21,391 nucleotides of DNA from an uncultured Porphyromonadaceae bacterium (lineage in GTDB: Bacteria > Bacteroidota > Bacteroidia > Bacteroidales > Muribaculaceae), in assembly GCA_937901905.1 (NCBI GenBank), contig CALDIF010000047.1, forward strand, positions 1-21,391, given 5' to 3'. The notes under the pieces were generated by a model. That model did not search any database. It had not been told where the DNA came from and saw only the letters and a program-made list of their open reading frames with translations. Each line of letters opens with the position of its first letter. Within the stretch, counting starts at the first letter, position 1. The translations under genes and the position numbers were made by a program. This document shows, piece by piece, positions 1 through 9,505 of the stretch.

Positions 1-76
1 CTTTCACCGACATCACTTTGTCTTGTATCTCGCACAGCGAGTTTACAAGCAAAATCAACTGTTCTCTACTCGGCAT
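1..76 (-). CDS. N-terminal fragment of an unidentified protein, cut by window edge
   Basis: An open frame begins at an ATG at 76-74 and stays open to the left edge, giving 25 residues beginning MPSREQLILLVNSLC and ending DKVMSVK. The bases just before the ATG read TAGGAG, a plausible though very close ribosome binding site. It starts 15 bases after the stop of the helicase-PIN gene and on the same strand, so it could be the next gene of the operon or the first gene beyond the cassette. The visible part looks like one amphipathic helix. I do not recognise the family. A helix of the EQLI-x-LV type also begins some transposases, but 25 residues are too few to decide. Confidence 0.5.
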   Translation of the reverse strand, partial: MPSREQLILLVNSLCEIQDKVMSVK

Positions 77-91
77 CTCCTACATTAAAGT

Positions 92-2413
92 CTATTTCCT
101 CAAAAACTTCTTTAGTGAAATGGTTGTAATTCCCAAAATCTTACACTTCAGTTGCAGTCCATTATCCGAAGTCAGCATAATTGGATTGTCATCTTTATAT
201 TTTAAGGCAACAGATAAAATCATGTTGTCTGGAGAACGTCTATCAAAGTCTTCGGGGAGAAGTGCCGTGTCAGCGAACTCATACAATACTTCATGAGCTG
301 TTTCATTATTCAATAGACGCAGTGCTTTTTCTGCATTCTTCTTACCCTCATCATCAAGCTTTATCTTCATTTTATCAAGCTCATCAGTAACCTTTGCTGA
401 CAAGATAATAGGATATTTCTTGTCAATCTTACTGATGATGTCAGGGCAGTTGACAAAAACGTTCGTGTCTATGATGTAATAATTCTTTTTGCCTGCCTTA
501 ATCTCTTTTTTAGGACGCTCGAATTTTGACAAATCAACTTTTCCAACGACCTTGACATGAACATCACCATCTCCAATGGTATATGTTTCCTGTGTAGAGG
601 GTTCTTCAGATTGAGCGGATGTCAGGGATACGCTTTTAGTTACTTCGCATTGACTATTGACTTTGTCGCATAGACCCACAAATTGAATGACCCTTGGAGG
701 AATGGTGTGAAACTGTCCTAATGGCATGTCAGATATAATGAGCGTAGTACTTGTAGAGCGGCTTGTTGCTACATTGAAACGTCTTTCTTCAGTTGCAAAG
801 ACAGGATTTCTTCCTGGTATATACAAGATTGCATAATCAACCGTCATGCCTTGAATACGGTCGATAGTTTCAATTGTTATATCTAATTCAACATCTGCGT
901 TCGAGAATTGTTTCTGCAATTCTTTAACGGTATCTCTGAATGGTGTCATTATTGCGAGACTCCTTTCAGGGAAATAGGTTTCCATTGTATTGACCACTTT
1001 GTGAATAAGTGCATCTGCACTGTCAGAATACAAGCCGTCTTTCAAATCATTTGTGCAGCAATAAAGAACTCCACCTTCATTAGGGAATAAGGATGAACTC
1101 GCTTGTGAGTAGTCTTGATATTCTTTTTTAACGGAAACAAAACGGTTTCCATAGAAAACTTTTGTGAGTGCCGCACTCCTTTCCGTTAAGCGGAAAGTAG
1201 TGATAATGCGATATGCTTTCGTCTTTGAACCAAGAGCAAAGGTTTTCAAACCTTCAACCTGTGTGTTTATGTTCCATGCGTTATAAAGCGGATTATTTAG
1301 CTTAACAATCGGTGGCAACTGCATGGGGTCTCCCACAATTAAGCATTTTTTACCCAATTGTTTAAATGCGACAATGGTTGTCAGAAATGCTTGTGACGCT
1401 TCTTCAATGACTAGCAAGTCGTACGACGGCAGTCCATTAGTTGTCATTTTCTTTTCGCTGAAAACGCTGGAAAGGACATAGTTTGTCGCACAAAGCAACT
1501 CTCCACTTGGTACCATCAAATCTGGAGTGGCATTCTGAACGCCTTTGATTTGTTTACTCTCGTCTACAGACAAATTTGTTTTGTAGATTTTGCCTTGCTT
1601 AACGTATTCTTTTAAAGGACTTTGCTTAATAAGTTCAACAAGCCCTTTGTTTGCCATTGTGGTAACGCAAACACTCTTGCCTTTATCCAAATATGAAGCA
1701 ATAATAGTTGCAATTGTATAGCTCTTTCCAGTTCCCGGAGGGCCTTGAACGATACAACAATCTTTTTCGTCTAAAGTTTTGAGGATTGTATCGGAAATAG
1801 CCGATGGGTTACTATCATCAAATGCAAGTTCTTCCGGTTGCCAATCATCGTATTCCATTGTTGGCTTATATAGTAGTTCTTCGTTAGATGAGAAAACATC
1901 TATATATCTACTCAAATTACGGAAATACTCAACTGGTGGAAAGGGGTTGTATACAATGACACTTAATGATCGTCCAGCCGCTGAAGACCGGTCGAATATA
2001 TCATACAACTTTCCGCTTATTCCAGAGCATGCAACATGGTCATATCCGTCATTATTCCCTTGAATATAATGCATAGGAATAATATCCGACCCTGGAGAGT
2101 GTAAAGATATGTTGTCGCAAAACGTCTCCCATTTACAATCCCATTCAATAGGGCGATTACCTAAAGATTGAAATGCTTCTTTTTTGATAATTGTTATTGA
2201 CTTCTGTACCTTCAGACGTGGAGCCATTCTGCGTGGAAACTTGAGTATAACCATACCTGTTTCCCTCTGAATGGTCTCCACAAATGCCAACGATAACTCT
2301 CCTGAGCGAAATAATTGTCGCATCGAAGAACGGTTGATCTTCTGCTGTTCCCCAATAGACTCTTTCACTTGGTCGGCAAAAAAAGCTTGATAATTAGATA
2401 ACGTAGAGTTCAT
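92..2413 (-). CDS. SF1 (UPF1/DNA2-like) helicase fused to a C-terminal PIN nuclease domain
   Basis: Product of 773 residues. An SF1 ATPase is visible: Walker A GPPGTGKS at about 224-231, Walker B LLVIEEASQ at 333-341, motif III GDPMQLPP at 361-368, motif V with IQGMTVD at 520-526, and motif VI RRFNVATSRS at 544-553. The Walker B EEAS form and the overall set place it with UPF1/DNA2-like helicases. Residues about 575-640 are a polar linker. Residues 644-773 are a PIN domain: DTNVF with D649, E678, D729 in SPDN, and D749 in TSDNG followed by LKCKILGI. All four metal-binding acids expected of an active PIN RNase are present, and the ending resembles PhoH-type PIN domains. I chose the ATG at 2413, 8 bases after the preceding stop; an in-frame TTG at 2425 would overlap that stop by four bases and add four residues. 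It shares AT-rich composition with the upstream giant ATPase gene and is presumably co-translated. Helicase and PIN assignments are firm; a defence role is inference. Confidence 0.9.
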   Translation of the reverse strand: MNSTLSNYQAFFADQVKESIGEQQKINRSSMRQLFRSGELSLAFVETIQRETGMVILKFPRRMAPRLKVQKSITIIKKEAFQSLGNRPIEWDCKWETFCDNISLHSPGSDIIPMHYIQGNNDGYDHVACSGISGKLYDIFDRSSAAGRSLSVIVYNPFPPVEYFRNLSRYIDVFSSNEELLYKPTMEYDDWQPEELAFDDSNPSAISDTILKTLDEKDCCIVQGPPGTGKSYTIATIIASYLDKGKSVCVTTMANKGLVELIKQSPLKEYVKQGKIYKTNLSVDESKQIKGVQNATPDLMVPSGELLCATNYVLSSVFSEKKMTTNGLPSYDLLVIEEASQAFLTTIVAFKQLGKKCLIVGDPMQLPPIVKLNNPLYNAWNINTQVEGLKTFALGSKTKAYRIITTFRLTERSAALTKVFYGNRFVSVKKEYQDYSQASSSLFPNEGGVLYCCTNDLKDGLYSDSADALIHKVVNTMETYFPERSLAIMTPFRDTVKELQKQFSNADVELDITIETIDRIQGMTVDYAILYIPGRNPVFATEERRFNVATSRSTSTTLIISDMPLGQFHTIPPRVIQFVGLCDKVNSQCEVTKSVSLTSAQSEEPSTQETYTIGDGDVHVKVVGKVDLSKFERPKKEIKAGKKNYYIIDTNVFVNCPDIISKIDKKYPIILSAKVTDELDKMKIKLDDEGKKNAEKALRLLNNETAHEVLYEFADTALLPEDFDRRSPDNMILSVALKYKDDNPIMLTSDNGLQLKCKILGITTISLKKFLRK

Positions 2414-2421
2414 GCGACTAT

Positions 2422-5400
2422 TCAATATTCATTAATATCTTCATTTCCGTCATCAGATTCTGCCATGGCACCCACATAATGAGCAAAGACAGCATCCATG
2501 TTTGTGCGTGAAGCGACCCTCACTAGAGTGTATGCTGTTCCCTTAACTTTCTCCAGTAGCCCTGAATAAAGTTCTTTCACAACATCAACTTTCTCTTTGC
2601 CAGTTATCTTGATTACAACATCATCTTTCTCAACAAGTTCCAAAAATTCTTTTGGAGTGTTGATGTAATGGAAATTCTTTCCTCTGCCATCAAGATACAC
2701 GCAAACAGTGCACATTTCGTTTAGGAGCATATTCCATATTGTCGGCGAGATGTACATGACACCTCTTGCCGCTGAACATGTATGAATCAATTTACCACCC
2801 TTAAGTCTATGTGTGGTGACATCACCTGCATTTCGCACGAAGTCTTCTATAGATTCTTCAGGTTCATCACCTCTTTCCTTAAGATTAGAATACAATCGGA
2901 GTTGCGCAAGATAATTTGTATCAGCGATTTGTTCTGCCGATATATTACATTGTTCAAGGATGTTTATTTCTTCATCAGTTGCTGGTAGAGATTCTAGCTC
3001 TAATGGAGTACCATTGCTGCGTAGTCTTTCGAGTTCCTCTCTAGTAAATTGTTTGGGGTGCGTTCTGTGAATAGTTCCGCGAGGAGGTCGAGTACGCACA
3101 CCTACGGGTTCATAGTCATCATCATTCTCAACGCCGCCCATAGAGCCGCCTTTATCGGGGTCGGGTACATAAGAATAATCATCGGATTCCTTAACCCGAG
3201 GTTTCTCTTGACGAGACTGCGTTCTTTCTGGTGAGGATTGAGGCTGAGTTGCAGTTGTCTGATTGCCATTTGTGGCAACATAATGTGATGAGTCAGGAGA
3301 CTCTGTTTCTGGGATTATAGTTTGTGAACCTCCATATGTTGCTGATGAAGGATTCCCATCCATACCTTCAACATCACTACCGGCAAGTTTATCTCTATCA
3401 GGAGCAATAGAATCACCACTATCGGTGTCACCTTGTTGAGGATTTGAAGGTTCTTGCAAAGTGAATGATGGGCGATGTATTTCACCATGCCCATCGTCTT
3501 CGATAGCTCTTTTCCCTATAAGTTTTTGTTTTATTCCAGGGTTCAGTTTCTCTAACTCATCTTTATACTCATCATTGAGCATAAGATGATTCTGCTCTTT
3601 GACTATTTCAATGGCATTTTTAGGACTATCCATAATGTCCTCAATGACATCTTCTGCAATATCGTCAGTATCTATGCCTAAGAAAGATATAAATTCGTCA
3701 ACAAACGATTTGAAAACGCGTTTGTTATCAAGGTCATCCACAAAATAAAAGTCGTTTTCATTGGGCTTGTGATAGAACTTCTTCAACGACTGGCTTATCT
3801 CGTTGTCATCAGCATACGTAATCATAATCGACTCGCATCGATGGAGAACCAACACATTAAGTTTTTGACAATAATCGTCAAAAAGCTCTTTCCAATTATC
3901 TGCGTCAGTCATTCCTGCAATGACAAGTGCATAAAGTTTATGGGTATTGTCACGGTTCGTATAGACGACATCACCAACTGGCTCCATCGCCAAGTTGTCA
4001 GATGTAATGGTCGTAATGCCCAAAATGTTACAGGCTTCTCTATATGAATCTCCAGTGGGAAAATATGCCTTGTTGATAATTCTAGGATTTGCGCCAAAGT
4101 ATTGCTCTAGCGTTTTGTCATAATAATCAAGGGCATACAATTGTTTGATTTGAACTTCTTCGTTCCTATTGTTAAACCACACTGCCGATTCTTCATCTCG
4201 ATACTTCTGTATGACTTCTTGGTACTCTTCGTCATATCCATTAATCATCCAATGAAGCAGCTGAACGCGTTTATCTTGCCCTTTAATATATACCAATGCA
4301 TATAGAGCATCAAGAAAGTCAAGGGAAGTCTTAAATGGCAATAAACTGAACAAAGATGTGCCATCGGACAATTTTACTTCGGGTAATTCTGTATAGGGAA
4401 CTTTGTTCCCCCAATCCTCAATATATTCAACATAGGCTGAGACCTCTGCACCATAATATAAATCAGATGCACGCCTCATCTCGCTTTGCGTAGGGATACA
4501 AGCTATTCCATCTAATAGATTATCAGATAATAAATCCTTTATTCGAGATACATCTGTATCCTTTTTCAGTAAATATGTTCCCCAAAAATATTGAGCACAT
4601 TTGCGATATTCGAGGAATTGGATATCGTCCTTAAAGAAATCACAATGGACTTTTAATGAGCGAAAAAATCTTCTTGTATATACTGAACATTCTTGGCTGT
4701 AAGAGTCGCTAATATATGCAAGTGAGGAAATGCCACAAGCTTCAAAATCAAAAAATGGGTTATATACTGAACCCATAGTAAGGGTAGAGGCTTGACAAAA
4801 CTTATTATCTTTATTAAGAAGTTGAATGTCTTCAACGTGTTCAAGTTCTTTTAAAGAGTCTCGAATGCTGTTTCTTATTATGGACAGATCGTTGATGAAT
4901 AGGTAATGGAAGCCTCGCACACTATCAGTGTCTTCATCTTGCATGGCAAGATAACAATCAAGTTTTCTTTGCTGCCATTCACTTAAGGTAGCCACGCAAT
5001 CACCTTTGATTTCATCTATGATGTCTTTTATCAGACGACGTTCTTCTGCTGTGCCAAAAGAAATCTGATTCGGCAGTTTGATATATGGAAACGGCTCATC
5101 TTTTTCACAATCGATGTAAATCGTATCGCCAATATCATAGAAACGACCATCATGGGCTCTCACCCTCAAATTGGTAATTTGAGGAATTAGTCCATCTTCA
5201 TAATGCTTTTCAAGATTCTCACGATTATCGGCAAGAAGTTTTGGGAGACTTTCATCGTCTATCTGTGACAATTGTGGTATTACAGTTTCTACAAGAATGT
5301 CTATTATCTCGTATTTGATACCAGCTTTAGAGAAGAACGTTCTCCACTCTTCCTTGCTCTCACCATCAGTAATGTAGTTTGGGCTTAAGAACTTTGCCTC

Positions 5401-8400
5401 TGCATCAAAAATTTTAACAGAATGTTCTATGCCAGCACCTTCCATATATTCGTCTGAAAAGTAAACTGGACCTTCAATATCAAAATTGCCGTCTTTTAAT
5501 AGGACTGGTAAGCTGGATGTTTCGTCTATAAGCTTTTCAGTCACATTGTCCTTCAGCCATCGCCAAAAAGCAATGTTTAAGTTCTCGTTTTCAAGAGTGC
5601 TAGCAAAAGAATCAAGATTATCTTTTAGCCAGTTCATGAAATGGGTTGTGGTGAATTTAGTGTTGTCAAGTCGAGTTCCCCAATACTCTGAATGTTTTTC
5701 AGGCTCATAATCTGGGTCAAGGATGTCTAAATCGGAAAACTCAACGAGCCCCAAATTCAACAGCTCCTTAGCGCTAGAACTGAGTATACTATGACCACTC
5801 GCAGAATCAGCAGGCTCTTTTTGACCGTACAAGTAGACTTTTGCCCCTTGCATTTTCGCTTTTTGCTCATCAGTCAATTGAGGAAGATGGGCAATGATAA
5901 AATTATGAAACGCGATGCTGTCTTCTTTCGAATCAATGTGTTCGTTTATTGATTCCAATCCATCAATAATAACATCATCGTAGAAATCCTTAAACGAATA
6001 TGATTTGACACCAATTCGCTGCAAAGCTTTTGACTGACCATAGCTGGGATGGCAAAGTGTAACTAAGTCATCTGGGAACCAGTCATAGCTGATGATGTCT
6101 TTTAATTCAGAATCAAAGATGTAGAGATTATCATCAGATTTATCGACATCACTTGTTTCAGAAGAAACGAGGACAAGGTCATCGAACTTGTCATAGTCTT
6201 TCTTCTGCTCAAAAATCAATTGATAATTATCATCAAGGTAACGAACAAAATCAATATTCATTGTGCCATCAGCATCATTTTGTCCGCTTATATTACCAAA
6301 TATTTCATCGAGGTGCTGTTTGACAATATTCTCATAAAAATTTTTATCAACTAGATCCTCAACGCCAAATGCTTCTGAAATAAACTTTTTTAGTTCAGAT
6401 GGATCGTTTATGCCATCAAAATAGGTTTCGTCCAAAACTACCATCCATGAAGAATCAATCCAAGTTTTTTTGGAATAATAACCAACTGTTGAGGATGGGA
6501 AGAATACGTCCCCATCGGCTATATACCATTGTTCATTACCATCTCCATCAAACACCTTCAGTGATATGTCACATAATGACTTGGTTTTAAACAGTTCTTT
6601 TTGCGAATAGCAATATAAAAGGAAGTCTTTGCTGATTTCAAAATCATCGTTGATTGCTTCGGAAATAAAACTCAGATTTTCATCGTTCAATATCACGTTT
6701 TCAACAAGATGCTCATCAGTAAAGTCTTTTACTTCAAAGTTCTCTTTGAAGTATTCAATAGTTTTACTGTCGTACTTAGAAGACAAGAATTGGATTGTAA
6801 TACCTGAAAGCCAATCTTTGTCGCATATTTCATGCCCATGTTGCGATGAAGTGAAAATGAATTTATCATTAAAATCATTTACAAATTCATCATTGTCGTT
6901 AATGAACGGTAAACTCAAGTAATTGTCGCAAAAGCCGACATTCACTGACAAGAAATGAAAGAAGTGTACCGAAGCATCTTTGTCCTCAAGTCGTTCTATC
7001 GTGTCTGATTTATTTTCGGAAGAAAGCAGGACGTAGTTGACAAAGTTGTCACAGTCGAAGACAGCAAAGGCATTATTTGTTGCCTCTTTCCATTTTTCAT
7101 TGTCTTGAAAGATAGCCCTAGTCTTAGGAGAAAGATATGAGATGTGATGCTCAAATGCACGAAGATTTACTAAGTATTCGTCAATGTCATAGTATAACTC
7201 ATCGGCACTATGCAAACCGCCATTGGTGTCCAAGAATATGTGCTCATCAAGCAATTCTTTAAGATAGTCATTCTCAAGTAGGAAACTTAAGAATTTATCA
7301 TTATTGTCTTGATTAGCAAGCCACACTTGGAAATCTTCATTGCCTATAAGTTCTTTAAGATTTTCAAAGGTGAATTTCTGTTCGTCCTCTGCGTAACGTT
7401 TTAAGAATGTGACAAAGTGTTTGTCTTTGCGTAGCATAGGTAGTGGAAGATAGAAATCCTCCATTCCTGCAAATTTTCTAAATTCTTCATCTGTCATTAT
7501 TCTTGACGAGCTTAGACCGGTTGTATCAAGAATGACATGACTAAGAACGCTTATACCTTGTGGTACGGGGACAATGGTTTCTTCTTTAACACAATTATCA
7601 AATGCTTCTTCAAAGCACTCAATAAATTCAGTATATTCACGATGCTCTTTTTTACATTTCTTGAAGTCTGGAATGAGCGAGAACACCGAGCCTAAATGAT
7701 ATTTTCGAGACGTAAGTAAGTCCCGTACCCACCAAAACAATTTGTCGCCTGCTATAAAGGCAAGACGCTCATTGAAATTTGTTTCTTCCTCATCGAGCAA
7801 TTTAACCTCGGTTTCTATATCATTGCGGTCTCCCTTAGGAATCATATCTGTATTCATGAGGAAAGGGAAGCCCCATGAAGCACGAGTTGGGAGATAGCAA
7901 TATAATGTCGCGTCTTCAATAGGTTTGACAATCGCTCCATCGTGTTTGCAAGCAAATGAGACTTTGGTATATTCAAAGTCTTTATATTTCTCTGGTATAC
8001 GGCTATTGCCTTTTTCTATTGTTTTGTTAATCAGTTCTTGTAGACAAAATTCGATTTCACTTTCATAATCGCCTACAATCCATTCATCGTTATTTCTATA
8101 GCAAGTGCGTTCTTCTTTGCCATTAATAAATACACGAACAGAGTTAATGTTGGGAATAAATAAAATGAGATTAGAATCAGAGAATACTTCTCTGAACAGA
8201 ATCTCATAACTATTTCTCCCGGTATGTAAAAGAGCTTTGTCTTCAGGACGCAATGCAATCTGAACATGAAATTTCTTTGCTGCATTATCAAATACAGCAT
8301 TAACTTCTGAAGACACTTCTTCGTGAGTTGTCCATATCGGTAAAATTTGAAATGGAGCTCCTAATCTTCGTATCTTACCGCCCATTTTTTTCTCTGGCAT

Positions 8401-9477
8401 TTCACCTTCGTCAAATCGAAATGAATAATTGCCAGTTCTTAAATACACATAGTGGTTGTTTAGGAATACAGTCTTAAACCCTATTCCCTTGTAACCGATG
8501 GTTTTTTTGTTAGCGGTCTTCTCCTTTTCGTTAATGCCACAGATGCCCGAAATGTTTCTGACATTAAATCTTTCACCAGAATGCATGAATAGCAAATAAT
8601 TGTCGGTTATGTGAAACTCGACATCTACCATATGTCCTTCGACAGGATAGTCATTTGCATTCTGCAAAAGTTCATATATAAACGTAGAATCTTTTGCGCT
8701 CAACTGCTTGCTTAGTGTATCAAGAAAGTTTGCAGCAGAACCAAAGTTTTTAGATTTATCGTTATGACGGTCGTCAAACAAGGTATCGATGAACCATTTC
8801 GGGTCTATTTTACGCGGTTGTTGGGTCTCAAAATCCAAAACGATTTCATATGGATTAAAAGCGTTTCTATGAGACAACTTCCACGTGAATAGATAATAAT
8901 CGTTTAATTTGATGCCAAAAATCTTATTAGGGTATGATATTTTAATGGGCTTTTTATCCTTGTCTCCGGGATAGTATGGGATGTGGTCGAAATTTGGTTT
9001 TCTTAGATCATCGACAAGATATACGTCGTTCTCATCATCATAGTGATAGTAACCGATGCACTGACAATTATCAACTCCCCACATATCAAAAAGCTCTTGG
9101 GCTTTCGTGTCTTTTGAATTGATTGATATGCTCGGAGCAGAAATAGCAGTAATTGACTTCAAGGTCTTCCCTAGAAGGGTTAATATGTATCTAGAAGGCT
9201 CACCTCTAAATGCTTCAATATTCATCCTACATTGAAAAGAGCAAGGACCTTCCGGAATAGCATTACTCGTTTTAGGAACATTCAAAAAGAGTGGAGCTAG
9301 ACTACTTGTTCTACCCTCAAGTTTTATGTCGGTAATACAACCTTTATAAAAATCTTGATTTCTGCTGCTTTTTATTTCGTACGAAAAGATGCCTTCAAAA
9401 GTGGTCTCAGCGAAAAAAGCTTTAAGTTCTTCGTCGGAGGCTCTTCTCATTTGAGCTTTATTTATAAATTTAGGCAT
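2422..9477 (-). CDS. Giant sacsin/Hsp90-type (GHKL) ATPase-domain protein, 2351 aa
   Basis: The ATP-binding Bergerat fold lies at about residues 245-345. N-box FIYELLQNANDYP is at 266-278 with N273. MHSGERF at 298-304 stands where classical GHKL proteins have DxGxG. The ATP lid KKTIGYKGIGFKTVF is at 324-338. About 200 residues later LPTRASWGFPF and NTDMIPKGDRNDI (near 530-555) match the conserved sacsin/Hsp90 middle segment. The next roughly 1400 residues have no enzyme motif I recognise, but show degenerate strand-DG-strand units (finding below). About 1995-2140 is a low-complexity, charged, Pro/Ser-rich linker, probably disordered. About 2215-2351 is a small globular C-terminal domain I cannot name, with no E-x-K nuclease motif. 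The ATG at 9477 follows a 28-base gap after the small gene, with no promoter box in it. AT-rich unlike the upstream operon, so probably acquired with the helicase-PIN gene. Sacsin-like ATPases occur in bacterial defence islands; function here is inferred. Confidence 0.85.
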   Translation of the reverse strand: MPKFINKAQMRRASDEELKAFFAETTFEGIFSYEIKSSRNQDFYKGCITDIKLEGRTSSLAPLFLNVPKTSNAIPEGPCSFQCRMNIEAFRGEPSRYILTLLGKTLKSITAISAPSISINSKDTKAQELFDMWGVDNCQCIGYYHYDDENDVYLVDDLRKPNFDHIPYYPGDKDKKPIKISYPNKIFGIKLNDYYLFTWKLSHRNAFNPYEIVLDFETQQPRKIDPKWFIDTLFDDRHNDKSKNFGSAANFLDTLSKQLSAKDSTFIYELLQNANDYPVEGHMVDVEFHITDNYLLFMHSGERFNVRNISGICGINEKEKTANKKTIGYKGIGFKTVFLNNHYVYLRTGNYSFRFDEGEMPEKKMGGKIRRLGAPFQILPIWTTHEEVSSEVNAVFDNAAKKFHVQIALRPEDKALLHTGRNSYEILFREVFSDSNLILFIPNINSVRVFINGKEERTCYRNNDEWIVGDYESEIEFCLQELINKTIEKGNSRIPEKYKDFEYTKVSFACKHDGAIVKPIEDATLYCYLPTRASWGFPFLMNTDMIPKGDRNDIETEVKLLDEEETNFNERLAFIAGDKLFWWVRDLLTSRKYHLGSVFSLIPDFKKCKKEHREYTEFIECFEEAFDNCVKEETIVPVPQGISVLSHVILDTTGLSSSRIMTDEEFRKFAGMEDFYLPLPMLRKDKHFVTFLKRYAEDEQKFTFENLKELIGNEDFQVWLANQDNNDKFLSFLLENDYLKELLDEHIFLDTNGGLHSADELYYDIDEYLVNLRAFEHHISYLSPKTRAIFQDNEKWKEATNNAFAVFDCDNFVNYVLLSSENKSDTIERLEDKDASVHFFHFLSVNVGFCDNYLSLPFINDNDEFVNDFNDKFIFTSSQHGHEICDKDWLSGITIQFLSSKYDSKTIEYFKENFEVKDFTDEHLVENVILNDENLSFISEAINDDFEISKDFLLYCYSQKELFKTKSLCDISLKVFDGDGNEQWYIADGDVFFPSSTVGYYSKKTWIDSSWMVVLDETYFDGINDPSELKKFISEAFGVEDLVDKNFYENIVKQHLDEIFGNISGQNDADGTMNIDFVRYLDDNYQLIFEQKKDYDKFDDLVLVSSETSDVDKSDDNLYIFDSELKDIISYDWFPDDLVTLCHPSYGQSKALQRIGVKSYSFKDFYDDVIIDGLESINEHIDSKEDSIAFHNFIIAHLPQLTDEQKAKMQGAKVYLYGQKEPADSASGHSILSSSAKELLNLGLVEFSDLDILDPDYEPEKHSEYWGTRLDNTKFTTTHFMNWLKDNLDSFASTLENENLNIAFWRWLKDNVTEKLIDETSSLPVLLKDGNFDIEGPVYFSDEYMEGAGIEHSVKIFDAEAKFLSPNYITDGESKEEWRTFFSKAGIKYEIIDILVETVIPQLSQIDDESLPKLLADNRENLEKHYEDGLIPQITNLRVRAHDGRFYDIGDTIYIDCEKDEPFPYIKLPNQISFGTAEERRLIKDIIDEIKGDCVATLSEWQQRKLDCYLAMQDEDTDSVRGFHYLFINDLSIIRNSIRDSLKELEHVEDIQLLNKDNKFCQASTLTMGSVYNPFFDFEACGISSLAYISDSYSQECSVYTRRFFRSLKVHCDFFKDDIQFLEYRKCAQYFWGTYLLKKDTDVSRIKDLLSDNLLDGIACIPTQSEMRRASDLYYGAEVSAYVEYIEDWGNKVPYTELPEVKLSDGTSLFSLLPFKTSLDFLDALYALVYIKGQDKRVQLLHWMINGYDEEYQEVIQKYRDEESAVWFNNRNEEVQIKQLYALDYYDKTLEQYFGANPRIINKAYFPTGDSYREACNILGITTITSDNLAMEPVGDVVYTNRDNTHKLYALVIAGMTDADNWKELFDDYCQKLNVLVLHRCESIMITYADDNEISQSLKKFYHKPNENDFYFVDDLDNKRVFKSFVDEFISFLGIDTDDIAEDVIEDIMDSPKNAIEIVKEQNHLMLNDEYKDELEKLNPGIKQKLIGKRAIEDDGHGEIHRPSFTLQEPSNPQQGDTDSGDSIAPDRDKLAGSDVEGMDGNPSSATYGGSQTIIPETESPDSSHYVATNGNQTTATQPQSSPERTQSRQEKPRVKESDDYSYVPDPDKGGSMGGVENDDDYEPVGVRTRPPRGTIHRTHPKQFTREELERLRSNGTPLELESLPATDEEINILEQCNISAEQIADTNYLAQLRLYSNLKERGDEPEESIEDFVRNAGDVTTHRLKGGKLIHTCSAARGVMYISPTIWNMLLNEMCTVCVYLDGRGKNFHYINTPKEFLELVEKDDVVIKITGKEKVDVVKELYSGLLEKVKGTAYTLVRVASRTNMDAVFAHYVGAMAESDDGNEDINEY

Positions 9478-9505
9478 AATCTATATATATAGTAGATTAG
9501 TTTTG

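Noticed and set aside
2424..2830. C-terminal domain of the giant ATPase as a DUF3883-type nuclease-like domain
   Set aside because: Sacsin-like ATPases can end in DUF3883, but no E-x-K motif or other matching residue pattern is visible here.
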